From positions 1-6,454 of the forward strand of contig RPPD01000142.1 of NCBI GenBank assembly GCA_003818675.1: a stretch of DNA of 6,454 nt, read 5' to 3'. A program made the translations under genes and the position numbers. This DNA comes from Spirochaetaceae bacterium (GTDB lineage Bacteria; Spirochaetota; Spirochaetia; SZUA-6; RPPD01). A model generated the notes under the pieces. It was not told where the DNA came from and ran no database searches. It saw only the letters and a list, made by a program, of their open reading frames with translations. Below, one piece after another: positions 5,836 to 6,454 of this stretch. Numbering within the stretch: position 1 is the first letter of the stretch; every line of letters begins with the position of its first letter.

Positions 5836-6454
5836 CTACATTTCAAGGTTTAACAGCGCACCTATCTTGCTCACTATCGCCTCGTCCTTGGCGCTCATGG
5901 TTGCGGCCTCGTTAATGGACGCGAGCTGGCCCAGAAGCCCTGTCTTTGCATTCTCGCCGTACGCGATTGTGTAAATTGGGATGTTTAAGGCGTCTGCTAC
6001 CGAGCCAATATCCTCTATGCTCTGGAACTTGCCTGCATTTGTATCTCCGTCAGACAGGACGAATATCACGCCCCTGTAATCCGGATTCCTGGAGGTGAAC
6101 TCCTGCAGCATCTGGAGACCGGTGATGATTCCGTCAAACATCGCAGTGTCGCCGCCGGCAGACATCTGCTTGACAGCTGCCAGAAAGCGTGACTGCTGAA
6201 GCGCGTTGAAGTCCGATATGGGCAGTATTCTTCTGACTGTGTCATTATGCTCAACAAGTCCTATGGCATTTGCCGGATCAATGAACTTGGCGCCTTCGGC
6301 AAGCGCGAGCTTGAGGTTTTTCAGGGCCAGACCGCTCATAGATCCTGAAACATCGCTTACAAAAACCGCAGCGATCTTGCGGCCAGCGTTCTTTTTTTCC
6401 TTCCAGAGAAGCTGTGCCTGTATGAGGGTTTTACCTGCGGGAATGGCGTAGGGA
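5836..6454 (-). CDS. VWA-domain protein with complete MIDAS (5' end outside window)
   Basis: The minus-strand frame is open from the right edge, giving 205 visible residues. Just before the MIDAS it reads PYAIPAGKTLIQAQLLWKEK, then IAAVFVSDVSGSMSG. All MIDAS parts are present: D-V-S-G-S at visible residues 34-38, the threonine in AGGDTAMFDG, and the aspartate in VLSDGDTNAG. It is therefore a canonical metal-binding VWA domain, and it ends near the C-terminus (LLNLEM). The segment before the MIDAS resembles that of exported proteins in which a solute-binding-like domain precedes a VWA domain, so the missing part may carry a signal and another domain; that is inference. An ATG at 6339 encodes the Met of the MIDAS itself and is not the real start. 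Its stop overlaps the ribosome binding site of the next VWA gene. Confidence 0.88.
   Translation of the reverse strand, partial: PYAIPAGKTLIQAQLLWKEKKNAGRKIAAVFVSDVSGSMSGLALKNLKLALAEGAKFIDPANAIGLVEHNDTVRRILPISDFNALQQSRFLAAVKQMSAGGDTAMFDGIITGLQMLQEFTSRNPDYRGVIFVLSDGDTNAGKFQSIEDIGSVADALNIPIYTIAYGENAKTGLLGQLASINEAATMSAKDEAIVSKIGALLNLEM

Overview
The window reads as a chromosomal segment of a flagellated, double-membraned bacterium. It carries a MotA/MotB stator pair, a FapA-type (DUF342) flagellar assembly protein, an exported TPR lipoprotein and two flagellar sigma-28-like promoters. A spirochaete or another non-enteric Gram-negative lineage would fit, because the lipobox is loose and motAB lies in a small operon with unfamiliar partners. 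The phylum cannot be fixed from this sequence alone. No rRNA, tRNA, CRISPR array, insertion sequence or phage gene was seen, and no gene-free stretch exceeds about 160 bases.

Layout. Positions 1-22 hold the first codons of a minus-strand gene that leaves the window. A divergent control region (23-183) follows, then the plus-strand FapA-family gene (184-1701). That gene runs head-to-head against the end of a long minus-strand series with only 24 bases between the two stop codons. Reading the minus strand 5' to 3' from the right edge, the series is: a VWA (von Willebrand factor A) protein cut by the window edge (6454-5836), a short membrane-anchored VWA-like protein (5826-5401), an unrecognised 93-residue helical protein (5360-5079), and a membrane-anchored nuclease of the Holliday-junction-resolvase-related PD-(D/E)XK family (5031-4516). 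After a 96-base gap come a 77-residue single-span membrane protein (4419-4186), motA (4129-3347), motB (3332-2583) and a TPR lipoprotein (2586-1726) that overlaps motB by four bases.

How the genes may work together. The 96-base gap at 4420-4515 contains an exact GCCGATAA box preceded at the right distance by TAAATCAA, which is the layout of a sigma-28 (FliA) promoter. The minus-strand series therefore probably splits into two units: an upstream VWA/nuclease module and a downstream late-flagellar unit (77-aa protein, MotA, MotB, TPR lipoprotein). A second element with the same -35 heptamer and the same spacing (TAAATCAC, 12 bases, ACTGATAA) lies upstream of the FapA gene. Both flagellar units may thus share one sigma factor.

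The most interesting parts are the two unfamiliar partners of the stator genes (the small membrane protein and the coupled TPR lipoprotein), and the four-gene module combining two VWA proteins, a small helical protein and a nuclease domain on a membrane anchor. I do not recognise that module as a described system.
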